Positions 1 to 7,083 of a stretch of 11,094 nucleotides of DNA are shown piece by piece. Every line of letters begins with the position of its first letter. The stretch's first letter is position 1. The DNA is taken from positions 1-11,094 of the forward strand of contig JBAYQE010000089.1 in the NCBI GenBank assembly GCA_041677345.1, written 5' to 3'. The notes under the pieces were generated by a model, which saw only the letters and a program-made list of their open reading frames with translations, did not search any database and was not told where the DNA came from. Origin of the DNA: JALOAT01 sp041677345 (GTDB lineage Bacteria > Pseudomonadota > Gammaproteobacteria > Thiohalomonadales > Thiohalomonadaceae). The position numbers and the translations under genes are program-made.

Positions 1-12
1 ATAGTCCTCTTG

Positions 13-1026
13 TTAGGCCCAGATCCCCAGGCCCTTCAGCAAGGCCCGGCTGCCCGCGAGGAGCAGCATGCCGATGACGATTTTCCGCACCAACGCGGCG
101 TTGGCCACCTTCAGCAGGCGCACTCCTACCAGCGAGCCCAGCATGATGCCGATCACCGACGGGACCGTGATCATGGCGAGTACCGCACCCTGGTTGATGT
201 ACACCCAGGCCGCCGACGTATCGACGATGGACAGCATGAACTTGGAAGTCGCCACGGACACCTTGAGCGGTGCCCCCATGAGCAGGTTCAGCACCGGCAC
301 GTTGGCCCAGCCGGCGCCGAGGCCGAACATACCCGCCATGACGCCGATGACCACGAACAGGGCCAGGCCGCCGGGCGTGCGGTGGACACGCCAGTCGATA
401 TCCTTGCCGGTGGAACCCTCACGATAGATGCCGTGGATGCGCAGGATCGAAGAAAGCGCATCGGCCTTCGGCACCTCCGGGTACTCGGATTTTTTCGCGG
501 CCCACATCAACACCACGATGCCGAGGATGGTGACGCCCAGCGCGGTATTGACCACGTTGGTGGGCAGGGCAAGGCCCATCATGGCGCCCACGATGGCGGA
601 GGCGGAGGCGATGAGCGCCAGCGGCAGCGCCAGGCGCAGGCTGGCCATGCCCGAGCGCAGCAGCTCGGGCCCGGCCGCGAGCGCACCGGCCAGGGCGACC
701 AGCAGACCCGCGCCGCGTACGAAGTCGAGATGGAAGGGAAAGAAACCGCCCACGATGGGTACGAACAGCACGCCGCCGCCGACGCCCCCGAGCACCGCGA
801 CGATGCCCAGCACGAAGGTCACCACCAACAGCAACAGCGGCCAGCCCCACCAGGGCAGGCCACCCGCCTCGGCGGGAAGCGCCACCATGCCCTCGGGCGC
901 CGCCGGCACCTGCGCGAGGGCCGGTTCGCTCGCCATGAGCACCAGGAGCGTGAGAACGAAAAAGGAAACGGGCCCTGCCAGACCCGAACGCCGCCCTAAT
1001 GGCTGTGATGCCTTTTTGCACGACAT
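13..1026 (-). CDS. TauE/SafE family sulfite/anion exporter (permease)
   Basis: Predicted inner-membrane permease of 337 residues. The TauE/SafE family is linked to export of sulfite, sulfoacetate or related organosulfur anions; the substrate here is not determined. The sequence has two related hydrophobic halves, each with a glycine-rich family-type motif: GGVGGGVLFVPIV near residues 80-92 and FGLGAGWANVPVLNLLMGAP near 234-253. A hydrophilic loop of about 40 residues (178-218) separates them. The N-terminus (residues 14-39) resembles a cleavable signal peptide ending in ALA-Q, an addition to the plain TauE core. The reading frame is open upstream to 1254, but I place the start at 1026 because AGGAG lies 10 nt before that ATG and the upstream extension is basic, proline-rich and non-membranous. 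It stands alone, transcribed away from the other genes. Family assignment is firm; the transported anion is inferred from sulfur-related neighbours. Confidence 0.9.
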   Translation of the reverse strand: MSCKKASQPLGRRSGLAGPVSFFVLTLLVLMASEPALAQVPAAPEGMVALPAEAGGLPWWGWPLLLLVVTFVLGIVAVLGGVGGGVLFVPIVGGFFPFHLDFVRGAGLLVALAGALAAGPELLRSGMASLRLALPLALIASASAIVGAMMGLALPTNVVNTALGVTILGIVVLMWAAKKSEYPEVPKADALSSILRIHGIYREGSTGKDIDWRVHRTPGGLALFVVIGVMAGMFGLGAGWANVPVLNLLMGAPLKVSVATSKFMLSIVDTSAAWVYINQGAVLAMITVPSVIGIMLGSLVGVRLLKVANAALVRKIVIGMLLLAGSRALLKGLGIWA

Positions 1027-1060
1027 GCCGCTGCTTCTCCTAACTGGCATTACTGGACAG

Positions 1061-1080
1061 GCGTGCACCTGGGTGCACGC
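1061..1080. promoter_or_regulatory. Perfect inverted repeat upstream of the TauE/SafE gene (possible operator)
   Basis: Two 9-bp arms, GCGTGCACC and GGTGCACGC, face each other across a 2-bp centre (TG), 35 to 54 bp before the chosen start codon. Reading on the minus strand, a TAATGC at 1054-1049 could act as a -10 box; the expected -35 position then falls inside the repeat and has no good -35 match. This is where an activator or repressor would bind. It could also be a hairpin in the mRNA leader. The repeat is seen directly; its role is inferred. Confidence 0.45.
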
Positions 1081-1274
1081 TGGACCGGGCGGGAACGAGC
1101 CCACCGGACACATGGGTGACGCCGAGATCTTGCGCAAGGCTGGAATGGGGTCTGGCGAACGACGGGAACCCGGCCTCCGGGCGTCGGCCTTTACGGACCG
1201 ATACGTGCCGGAGAACCGCGCTCGCACGGAAGCGACGACACCTTGGATGAACACCCAACAAGAGCACGGCAGCG

Positions 1275-1293
1275 CGCTAGGGTACGCCTAGCG
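1275..1293. repeat. Inverted repeat CGCTAGG-N5-CCTAGCG
   Basis: Perfect 7-bp arms around a 5-bp spacer (GTACG). It lies in non-coding DNA about 250 bp upstream of the TauE/SafE gene and about 175 bp beyond the stop of the small minus-strand gene. It has no T-run, so it is not a typical terminator. Its function is unknown; a protein-binding site is possible. Confidence 0.4.
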
Positions 1294-1466
1294 GACACCG
1301 GCAATGACCACCTCTAACGGGGAATGCCTTCGTGGCAAGGGCTGACGGAAAATGGACGGTTTTTTGCGAACGCAGGGAAGCCCGCGACCGCAAGGGTCGG
1401 GCGCGTACTCGCGAGCCGGCTGTTTCGGGGTGGCCGTATGACTGTGGCGGGTACCGGCCCCGGGTT

Positions 1467-1640
1467 CTACGAAGAGACCAGCCTTGCCTCCTGGCTGGGA
1501 GATTCCTCCCGCAGGCCTTCGCCGGGGGTTGCGTTCATCTCCTGCGCTTCAGCCCTCCGGGCCTCCTCGACCAGCGACAGGGCAATCCCGTGCTCACCGG
1601 CTTCGGCGAAAGCGATGGCGGCGAAACACTTGCTCAGCAT
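1467..1640 (-). CDS. Small helical protein of unknown function (57 aa)
   Basis: Predicted 57-residue protein. Residues 1-34 form a strongly amphipathic, alanine- and glutamate-rich helix pattern (AAIAFAEAGEHGIALSLVEEA at 7-27); the last 22 residues are polar and probably disordered. The ATG at 1640 has GGAG 8 nt upstream. The frame is open further up to a TTG at 1667, but that has no ribosome site. Third codon positions are about three quarters G or C, like a real gene of this genome. No membrane segment, signal peptide or cysteine motif is present apart from a single Cys5. The FAEAGEHxxAxxLxEE pattern resembles short proteins I have seen near anion permeases in sulfur bacteria, but I cannot verify that here. 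It is transcribed away from the kinase operon, and a chance open frame is still possible. Confidence 0.5.
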   Translation of the reverse strand: MLSKCFAAIAFAEAGEHGIALSLVEEARRAEAQEMNATPGEGLREESPSQEARLVSS

Positions 1641-1763
1641 GGCGGCATCTCCAAGGTATCGGCCCAACCGCTTTCAATAACCGTGCCATACCGACGCGGG
1701 CCGCCAGGGCTTTGCGGCCGGTAACCTTTCACCAACCCGCCCCCCCGCAATCCGTACAAACCG

Positions 1764-1795
1764 TTGCATTATGCATCAATACATGTTGCAATAAG
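1764..1795 (+). promoter_or_regulatory. Candidate sigma-70 promoter of the kinase/regulator operon
   Basis: TTGCAT at 1764-1769 and TGCAAT at 1787-1792 are 17 bp apart and match the -35 and -10 consensus at about half their positions. The -10 lies inside the inverted repeat at 1784-1800, so a protein bound there could block transcription. The match is weak and there is no experimental support. Confidence 0.25.
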
Positions 1796-1800
1796 CAACA
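1784..1800. promoter_or_regulatory. Inverted repeat TGTTGC-N5-GCAACA, possible operator
   Basis: Perfect 6-bp arms around AATAA, 21 bp before the histidine kinase ATG. Additional TTGCA half-sites lie at 1765-1769 and 1803-1808 nearby. Dyads of this size are typical of sites for Fis-type helix-turn-helix proteins such as NtrC-family activators, one of which is encoded by the second gene of this operon. Autoregulation by that protein is a plausible but unproven reading. Confidence 0.45.
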
Positions 1801-1820
1801 CCTTGCAACAGTCGCCCTCC

Positions 1821-3257
1821 ATGGCCAGCCCAGCCACCCGCAGCATCGCCAGCAAGATCGTCTGGAGTTACGCCGCCATCGGCCTGGCCATCATCCTCAT
1901 TGCCGTGGCCACGTTCCTGGAGCTGCAGCGGCTGGAGACCTGGGTCAGTGCCGGCGAGCGCGTCGCCCGCTTTCTCGGCGACACCCTGGAGATGCGGCGC
2001 TTCGAGAAGAACTACTTCCTCTACCGTCAGCGCAGCGACCAGGAACAAGGTCTGGCCTATGCCGACGCCGCGCTTGCCGCGCTGAACGATCATGCACGGG
2101 ACTTCGCGCGGGTGGCCGGCGCCGAGGAATTGCAGCGGCTGCGGGACGTGCTGCGCCGCTACCGCGAACTGCTCGGCCAAGCCGGACCGGACAGCGACAC
2201 CACGCCCCTGGGTGAACGCATCCGCGACGAAGGCAAGTGGATCGCCACACGCGCCGAGGAAATGGGGGCGGCGGAACGCGCCATGGTGCGGGAAAGCCTG
2301 GCCGCTTCGCGCACCCGTTTGCTCGCCGGCGTGGGCCTGCTGGCCCTGTTCGGCATCTTCGCCGCGCGCCTGCTCTCCAACTTGGTGGTGCGTCCCCTGT
2401 ACCAGCTCCAGACCGGCATGCAGCGGGTGGCCCAGGGCGGCGTGCACCGCATCCACATCGATTCCCGGCAGAAGGAGATCCGCGCGCTCACCGCCGCCTT
2501 CAACCGCATGATGGAGGACCTTGAGGCGCAGCAGGCGCAACTGGTGCGTTCCCAGAAGCTCGCCTCCCTGGGCACCCTGCTGTCCGGCGTGGCCCATGAG
2601 CTGAACAATCCCCTGTCCAACATCTCCACCACCTGCCAGATCCTGCTGGAGGAGTTCGACGAGCTGCATGACGGCGCGCGCCGGGAAATGCTGGAACAGA
2701 TCGACGCGCAGACCGAACGCACCCGGCGCATCGTGCAAACCCTGCTCGAATTCGCGCGCGAACGCCCCTTCCGCCACGAACCGGTGGCACTGGACGCCCT
2801 GGTCCAGGAGAGCCTGCGCCTGGTGCGCGGTCAGTTGCCGGGCGGGATCCGCGTGCAACTGGGCATCGAACCGGGACTGCACATCCACGCCGACAAGCAG
2901 CGTTTGCAACAGGTGCTCATCAACCTGATCAAGAACGCCCAGCAGGCCATGGGCGGCAGCGGCGAGATCTGCATCGAGGGTCGCATGGCGTCCCAGCCGG
3001 TGGCGGGTGCGCCCGCGGTGGAATTGATCGTGAGCGACACCGGCGCGGGCATCCCGCCCGACATTCTGCTGCGCATCTTCGACCCCTTCTTCACTACCAA
3101 GGCAGTGGGCCAGGGTTTCGGTCTGGGCCTGGCCATCGTCCACGAGATCATCACCGAACACGGCGGCAGCATCAGCGTCACCAGCTCGCCGGGGACGGGC
3201 ACCCGCTTTCACATCCACCTGCCCCTGCACTCACCTGCCGCGACGGAGATTGCATGA
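1821..3257 (+). CDS. Membrane sensor histidine kinase, NtrB-like (two-component system)
   Basis: Predicted inner-membrane sensor kinase of 478 residues that should autophosphorylate and pass phosphate to the regulator encoded next. Order: short cytoplasmic N-terminus; membrane segment about 13-33; periplasmic all-helical region about 34-165 with an RRFEKNYFLYR motif like helical-bundle (HBM-type) sensors; second membrane segment about 167-188; HAMP linker to about 240; HisKA with phosphoacceptor His259 in AHELNNPL; HATPase with N-box Asn372, DTGAG at 406-410 and the GFGLGLAI box at 432-439. All catalytic boxes are intact. The frame is open upstream to a TTG at 1764, but ATG 1821 gives the standard positive N-terminus; neither start has a good Shine-Dalgarno, so the start is uncertain. 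The stop overlaps the regulator start (ATGA). The ligand is unknown; sulfur neighbours suggest a sulfur-compound signal, which is inference. Confidence 0.93.
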   Translation: MASPATRSIASKIVWSYAAIGLAIILIAVATFLELQRLETWVSAGERVARFLGDTLEMRRFEKNYFLYRQRSDQEQGLAYADAALAALNDHARDFARVAGAEELQRLRDVLRRYRELLGQAGPDSDTTPLGERIRDEGKWIATRAEEMGAAERAMVRESLAASRTRLLAGVGLLALFGIFAARLLSNLVVRPLYQLQTGMQRVAQGGVHRIHIDSRQKEIRALTAAFNRMMEDLEAQQAQLVRSQKLASLGTLLSGVAHELNNPLSNISTTCQILLEEFDELHDGARREMLEQIDAQTERTRRIVQTLLEFARERPFRHEPVALDALVQESLRLVRGQLPGGIRVQLGIEPGLHIHADKQRLQQVLINLIKNAQQAMGGSGEICIEGRMASQPVAGAPAVELIVSDTGAGIPPDILLRIFDPFFTTKAVGQGFGLGLAIVHEIITEHGGSISVTSSPGTGTRFHIHLPLHSPAATEIA

Positions 3258-4612
3258 ACGGAGACAGCGACGTTGCAACCGTGCTGGTCGTGGAAGACGA
3301 GCCGGTCGCGCTGAAAAACCTCGAGCACGTGCTCACCCGCGAGGGATATCACGTGCTGGCCACCACCCAGGGCGCGGACGCCCTGCGCATCCTCGCGGAA
3401 ACCGCCGTGGACGTGGTGCTCACCGATGTGCGCATGGAAGGCGTCGACGGCATGCAGGTGCTGGCCAGGGCCCGGCAACTGCAGCCGGATACGGAGGTGA
3501 TCATCGTCACGGGCTACGCCACCCTGGACGCCGCCGTGCAGGCCATGCGCGGGGGCGCGTTCTACTACCTCGCCAAGCCCTTCCGCCTGGAGGAAGTGCG
3601 CAAGGTGGTGCGCGAGGCTGCGGAGAAGGTGCGCCTCAAGAAGGAAAACCGGCAGCTGCGCTCGCGGCTGGAGACCCCCGCCGATTCGCCCGTCATCACC
3701 CGCGACCTGAACATGCAGGCGGTGCTCGCCACCGCGCGTCAGGTGGCACCCACCGACTGCAACATCCTTATCAGTGGTGAAAGCGGCACCGGCAAGGAAC
3801 TGATGGCGCGTGAGATCCACGCGCACAGCCGGCGCGCCGCAGGCCCGTTTCTCGCCATCAACTGCGGTGCCTTCTCCGAAGAACTGCTGGCCAACGAACT
3901 GTTCGGCCACGATAAGGGCGCCTTCACCGGCGCCACCGGAGGCAAGACTGGCCTCATCGAGGCCGCATCCGGCGGCACCCTGTTCCTGGACGAGGTGAGC
4001 GAAATGCCCGCCTCCATGCAGGTGAAGCTGTTGCGCGTCATCCAGGAGCGGGAGGTGCTGCGCCTGGGCGCCACCAAGCCGCGCCGGGTGGACGTGCGGT
4101 TCGTGGCCGCCAGCAACCGGGATCTGCGCGCGGAAGTGGACGCGGGTCGTTTCCGCGCCGACCTGTTCTACCGCCTCAACGTGGTGAACCTGCACCTCCC
4201 GCGCCTGATGGAGCGGCGGAGCGACATTGCCCTTCTGGCGCGCTTTTTCCTGGAAAAATACGCGCGGCGGATGGAGCGTCCGGTGCACGACATCGAGCTC
4301 GAGGCCATGCGCCTGCTCCAGGCCTACCACTATCCCGGCAACGTGCGCGAGCTGGAGAACATCGTCGCCCGCGGCGTGGCCCTGGCGAGCGGCGAACACA
4401 TCGAGGCAAGCCATCTCCCCGACGAAGTGTACATGCCGGCGACGCCCCGCCCTGAGACAGCGGGCACGGCCACTTCTCTGGCCGAGCGCGAGCGTGAGCA
4501 CCTGCGCTGGGCCCTGGAACAAAGTGGCGGCAACAAGTCCCGGGCCGCGCGCATGCTGGGCATCGACCGCGTGTCGCTGTGGCGCAAGCTGAAGAAATTC
4601 GGCTTGGCATAA
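3254..4612 (+). CDS. Sigma-54-dependent response regulator, NtrC family
   Basis: 452-residue transcription activator. The receiver domain (about 8-122) has the acidic pair Glu14/Asp15, phosphoacceptor Asp58, Thr86 and Lys108. The AAA+ sigma-54 domain (about 145-375) has Walker A GESGTGKE at 175-182, the GAFTGA sigma-54 contact loop at 222-227, Walker B GTLFLDE at 241-247 and arginine-finger region FRADLFYRL at 300-308. A C-terminal Fis-type helix-turn-helix (about 410-452) carries NKSRAARMLGIDRVSLWRKL. All key residues are present, so it should hydrolyse ATP and remodel sigma-54 polymerase once phosphorylated. ATG 3254 is preceded by GGAG at 6 nt and overlaps the kinase stop by 4 nt, so the two are co-translated. 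The target promoters are not visible here: I found no convincing TGGC/TTGC sigma-54 element upstream of the transporters. Confidence 0.95.
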   Translation: MNGDSDVATVLVVEDEPVALKNLEHVLTREGYHVLATTQGADALRILAETAVDVVLTDVRMEGVDGMQVLARARQLQPDTEVIIVTGYATLDAAVQAMRGGAFYYLAKPFRLEEVRKVVREAAEKVRLKKENRQLRSRLETPADSPVITRDLNMQAVLATARQVAPTDCNILISGESGTGKELMAREIHAHSRRAAGPFLAINCGAFSEELLANELFGHDKGAFTGATGGKTGLIEAASGGTLFLDEVSEMPASMQVKLLRVIQEREVLRLGATKPRRVDVRFVAASNRDLRAEVDAGRFRADLFYRLNVVNLHLPRLMERRSDIALLARFFLEKYARRMERPVHDIELEAMRLLQAYHYPGNVRELENIVARGVALASGEHIEASHLPDEVYMPATPRPETAGTATSLAEREREHLRWALEQSGGNKSRAARMLGIDRVSLWRKLKKFGLA

Positions 4613-4631
4613 CTCATGCATTCAAACGGCC

Positions 4632-4658
4632 CCGGGACACGGCCGGCATGTCTCCCGG
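4632..4658 (+). terminator. Weak hairpin after the regulator gene
   Basis: CCGGGA at 4632-4637 can pair with TCCCGG at 4653-4658, around a loop that itself contains CGGCCG. No T-run follows, so as an intrinsic terminator it is poor. It lies 20 nt after the regulator stop. Confidence 0.2.
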
Positions 4659-4684
4659 ATCACCCCTTCTCCCTCATGTGGCAT

Positions 4685-4714
4685 TTGTCATTACCCGGGC
4701 GCATGCGCCATACC
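4685..4714 (+). promoter_or_regulatory. Candidate promoter and operator of the SLC13 permease gene
   Basis: TTGTCA at 4685-4690 matches the -35 consensus at five of six positions; CATACC at 4709-4714 is a weak -10 at 18 bp spacing. The spacer contains a perfect 12-bp palindrome, GGCGCATGCGCC, at 4698-4709. A repressor or MerR-like regulator bound between the boxes would fit, but this is inferred from position only. Confidence 0.3.
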
Positions 4715-4752
4715 CCTGGCCGTCCGGCCTTTTCTTTCTGGTGGTAGAGTAC

Positions 4753-4767
4753 GCGCCCTTTGGGCGC
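4753..4767 (+). promoter_or_regulatory. Leader hairpin upstream of the SLC13 permease gene
   Basis: GCGCCC and GGGCGC form a 6-bp GC-only stem with a TTT loop, ending 12 nt before the AAAGGAG ribosome site. It sits in the mRNA leader if transcription starts near 4720. It may stabilise or tune the transcript; no T-run follows. Confidence 0.35.
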
Positions 4768-4790
4768 CTTGCAGTCGAAAGGAGAATTCA

Positions 4791-6659
4791 TTGGAGCTGA
4801 CCGTTGAAATGATCTGGGTGCTGGGCTTCCTGGCCTTCACCATCTACCTGTTTGTTTCCGAAATCGTGCGCGTGGATGTGGCCGCCGTGGTGGTCATGGT
4901 GCTACTCGGCCTCACCACGGTGCTGCCCGATTCGCTGGTGCCTTCACTGGTCGACACCCGTGACCTGTTCAACGGCTTCGCCAGTAACGCGGTGGTGTCC
5001 ATCATCGCGGTCATGATCATCGGCGCGGGCCTGGACAAGACGGGCATCATGACCAAGGTGGCCGCCTTCATCCTGCGCATTGGTGGCTCCACGGAAAAGC
5101 GCGTGATCCCGATCATCTCCGCCACCGTGGGCTTCATCTCCTCCTTCATGCAGAACGTGGGCGCCGCCGCCCTGTTCCTGCCGGTGGTGAGCCGCATCTC
5201 CACGCGCACCGGCCTGCCCATGTCGCGCCTGCTCATGCCCATGGGCTTCTGCGCCATCCTGGGCGGCACGGTAACCATGATCGGCTCCAGCCCGCTCATT
5301 CTGCTGAACGACCTGATCCTCACGTCCAACCGCGGCCTCGAGGCCCAGGGCGTAGCACCCATGGAGACCTTCGCCCTGTTCGACGTCACGCCCATCGGCC
5401 TGGCGTTGGTGGCCACCGGCATCATCTATTTCGTGCTGGCCGGGCGTTTCGTGCTTCCCGTGAACAAGTCCGAAGCCGGCGAAGGCGGCAGCACGCTGCA
5501 GTACTTCCAGAACTTGTACGGGATTAGCGGCGACGTCTACGAGGTGGTCGTCAGGGACAACAGCCCCCTCCTTGGCAAGACCGTCGAAGAGGTGGAGCGC
5601 CTGCTCGGTTGCGATGTGGCGATTATCGCCATGCACGACGGCGAGCAACTGCGTATCGCACCGGCCCGTGATCTTGTCATCCAGCGCGGTGCCATGCTCG
5701 CGCTCATGGGCCCCCGCCACCTGGTGCAGAGCTGCGCGGAAGGCCACGGCCTGAGCGTGACGCCCGATCTGAGCATGTTCTCCGATGCCCTGAGCCGCAG
5801 CCGCTCGGGCACCTCCGAGGTGGTCATTCCGCCCAGTTCGGACCTGGTAGGCAAGTCCCTGCGCGAAGTCCGCATGCGCAAGACCTACGGCCTGAACGTG
5901 CTGGCCGTGCACCGTGGCAGCGACACCATCCGCCAGGATCTGCGCGAGCTGGTGCTGCAATCCGGCGACACCCTGGTCACCCACAGCACCTGGGACGACC
6001 TCGCGGCGGTTCAGAAGAACCAGCACAAGAACTTCGTCGTCATCACCACCGACTTCCCCCACGAGGAACTGCGCCCGCACAAGGTCAGCTTCGCGCTGGT
6101 GTTCTTCCTGCTCGCCCTCGGCCTGATCCTGTTCACTGACATCCGCCTCTCGGTGGCCCTGATGGCCGGCGCCATCGGCATGATCGTGAGCGGCGTGGTC
6201 ACCATGGACGAGGCCTACGAGGCCGTGAGCTGGAAATCGGTGTTCCTGCTGGCGAGCCTGATACCCCTCGGCCTCGCCGTCGAGACCACCGGCACGGCGG
6301 AGTGGATCGCCGTGAAGACCCTGGAGATCCTGGGCGGCGACGTGAGCACCGTGCTCCTGCAGATCGTCATCGCCGGCCTGGCCACGTTCTTCACTCTGGT
6401 CATGTCCAACGTGGGCGCCACCGTGCTGCTGGTGCCGCTGGCGGTGAACATCGCCGTGAAGGCCGGCGCCGATCCGGCCATTTTCGCCCTCACCGTGGCC
6501 ATCGCCACCTCCAACTCCTTCTTCCTGCCCACCCACCAGGTGAACGCCCTCCTCATGGGGCCCGGCGGCTATCGTGTCGCCGACTACATGAAGGCAGGCG
6601 GCGTCATGACCGGGTTGTTCCTGGTGGTGATGATCATCATGCTGAACGTGGTGTTCTGA
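4791..6659 (+). CDS. SLC13/DASS-type anion permease with two RCK_C (TrkA-C) domains
   Basis: 622-residue inner-membrane transporter of the SLC13-like family that includes proposed sodium/sulfate and other dicarboxylate or anion carriers. The N-terminal membrane half (about 5-222) holds MQNVGAAALFLPVV at 120-133. A cytoplasmic insert contains two RCK_C domains at about 240-320 (SPLLGKTVEEVE) and 340-410 (SDLVGKSLREVR). The C-terminal membrane half (about 430-622) has the mirrored VMSNVGATVLLVPLAV at 537-552 and SNSFFLPTHQVNALLMGPGG at 574-593. The paired NVGA motifs occupy the places of the SNT/SNTAT hairpin tips of characterised DASS carriers. Length is usual for the RCK-bearing subgroup. It starts at TTG 4791, 6 nt after AAAGGAG; the next ATG (4809) has worse spacing. 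It lies 178 bp after the regulator and may have its own promoter. Sulfate or a related anion is the likely cargo, inferred from family and neighbours. Confidence 0.9.
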   Translation: MELTVEMIWVLGFLAFTIYLFVSEIVRVDVAAVVVMVLLGLTTVLPDSLVPSLVDTRDLFNGFASNAVVSIIAVMIIGAGLDKTGIMTKVAAFILRIGGSTEKRVIPIISATVGFISSFMQNVGAAALFLPVVSRISTRTGLPMSRLLMPMGFCAILGGTVTMIGSSPLILLNDLILTSNRGLEAQGVAPMETFALFDVTPIGLALVATGIIYFVLAGRFVLPVNKSEAGEGGSTLQYFQNLYGISGDVYEVVVRDNSPLLGKTVEEVERLLGCDVAIIAMHDGEQLRIAPARDLVIQRGAMLALMGPRHLVQSCAEGHGLSVTPDLSMFSDALSRSRSGTSEVVIPPSSDLVGKSLREVRMRKTYGLNVLAVHRGSDTIRQDLRELVLQSGDTLVTHSTWDDLAAVQKNQHKNFVVITTDFPHEELRPHKVSFALVFFLLALGLILFTDIRLSVALMAGAIGMIVSGVVTMDEAYEAVSWKSVFLLASLIPLGLAVETTGTAEWIAVKTLEILGGDVSTVLLQIVIAGLATFFTLVMSNVGATVLLVPLAVNIAVKAGADPAIFALTVAIATSNSFFLPTHQVNALLMGPGGYRVADYMKAGGVMTGLFLVVMIIMLNVVF

Positions 6660-6664
6660 TGTTC

Positions 6665-6693
6665 CGGACCCGCGGGCCTGGCCCGCGGGTCCG
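6665..6693 (+). terminator. Strong hairpin terminator after the permease gene
   Basis: A perfect 13-bp stem, CGGACCCGCGGGC with GCCCGCGGGTCCG, has a 3-nt CTG loop and begins 6 nt after the TGA stop. It is followed by TTCTCCT, a short pyrimidine tract rather than a full T-run. It is the clearest stop signal for the plus-strand genes. Confidence 0.75.
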
Positions 6694-7083
6694 TTCTCCT
6701 GCGCCTGGTCGTCGCATCCCGACGCCTCGCTCCATTCCAACCCCGTCCATTTCCTGTAGGCACAGGCTCAGCCCGCGATGGGCGGTCTGACAGAGCGCTG
6801 CATCGAAGCTGCACACTCCCTGAACCAACACCGCTCACCTCGCGCCCGTAGATGCGTTGTGAACGATGTGCCTGCGTCAGCGGAGCTTGTCGAGTGCGGG
6901 AGCATCGGCCGCCGTGGAAAGGCAGCGGCGAGCCGCCTAACCCCAATCGCTTGTACGGGGACTGCGGGGGTTTGCGGAAATCCCGCTGTGCTTTGGACGA
7001 GTCACCGGAAGGGGCGCATTAGTCGCATATGCCGGGCTTGATGCCAGAGCCGTGACTTGAGAAACCGCGGCACGACAGGAAGA
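6694..7083. other. Intergenic stretch without a supported gene
   Basis: About 390 bp between the permease terminator and the 3' end of tRNA-Lys. Open frames here give arginine-rich peptides without motifs and lack ribosome sites. An imperfect hairpin at 6964-6986 (GCGGG/CCCGC plus TTT/AAA with a bulge) is the only notable fold; it lacks a T-run on either strand. I saw no copy of the tRNA 3' end that would mark an attachment site, and no integrase. Confidence 0.6.

Larger units (their letters stand above)
1027..1466. other. Intergenic stretch without a supported gene
   Basis: About 440 bp between the TauE/SafE start and the end of the small minus-strand gene. Open frames on both strands translate to arginine- and proline-rich peptides of low complexity with no recognisable motif. 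It holds the inverted repeat at 1061-1080, a 10-bp palindrome CTTGCGCAAG at 1129-1138 and a second inverted repeat at 1275-1293. No tRNA, terminator with a T-run or repeat array was seen. Confidence 0.6.

Noticed and set aside
1324..1724. Plus-strand open frames of 118 and 130 codons upstream of the kinase
   Set aside because: No motif and no good ribosome site. They overlap the small minus-strand frame, which has better coding signs.
1776..4621. Two long minus-strand open frames (484 and 470 codons) opposite the kinase and regulator genes
   Set aside because: They are rich in His, Gln, Arg and Gly without domains, and lie exactly opposite genes with intact catalytic motifs. They arise from GC-rich codon bias.
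4739..4772. Possible sigma-54 or sigma-70 boxes (TAGAGT, TTGCA) just before the permease
   Set aside because: TAGAGT has no -35 at usable distance, and the TTGC lacks a GG at the -24 position.
4944..6740. 598-codon minus-strand open frame opposite the SLC13 permease
   Set aside because: Low-complexity His/Gly/Asp/Glu composition and no motifs; the plus strand encodes a clear membrane transporter.
6889..6899. GAGCTTGTCGA, a string found in some dispersed bacterial repeats
   Set aside because: Only 11 bases match and there is no partner copy or surrounding repeat structure in this window.
6584..7041. Open frames on both strands between the permease and tRNA-Lys
   Set aside because: Arginine-rich, motif-free translations; one runs through the terminator hairpin and into the permease gene.
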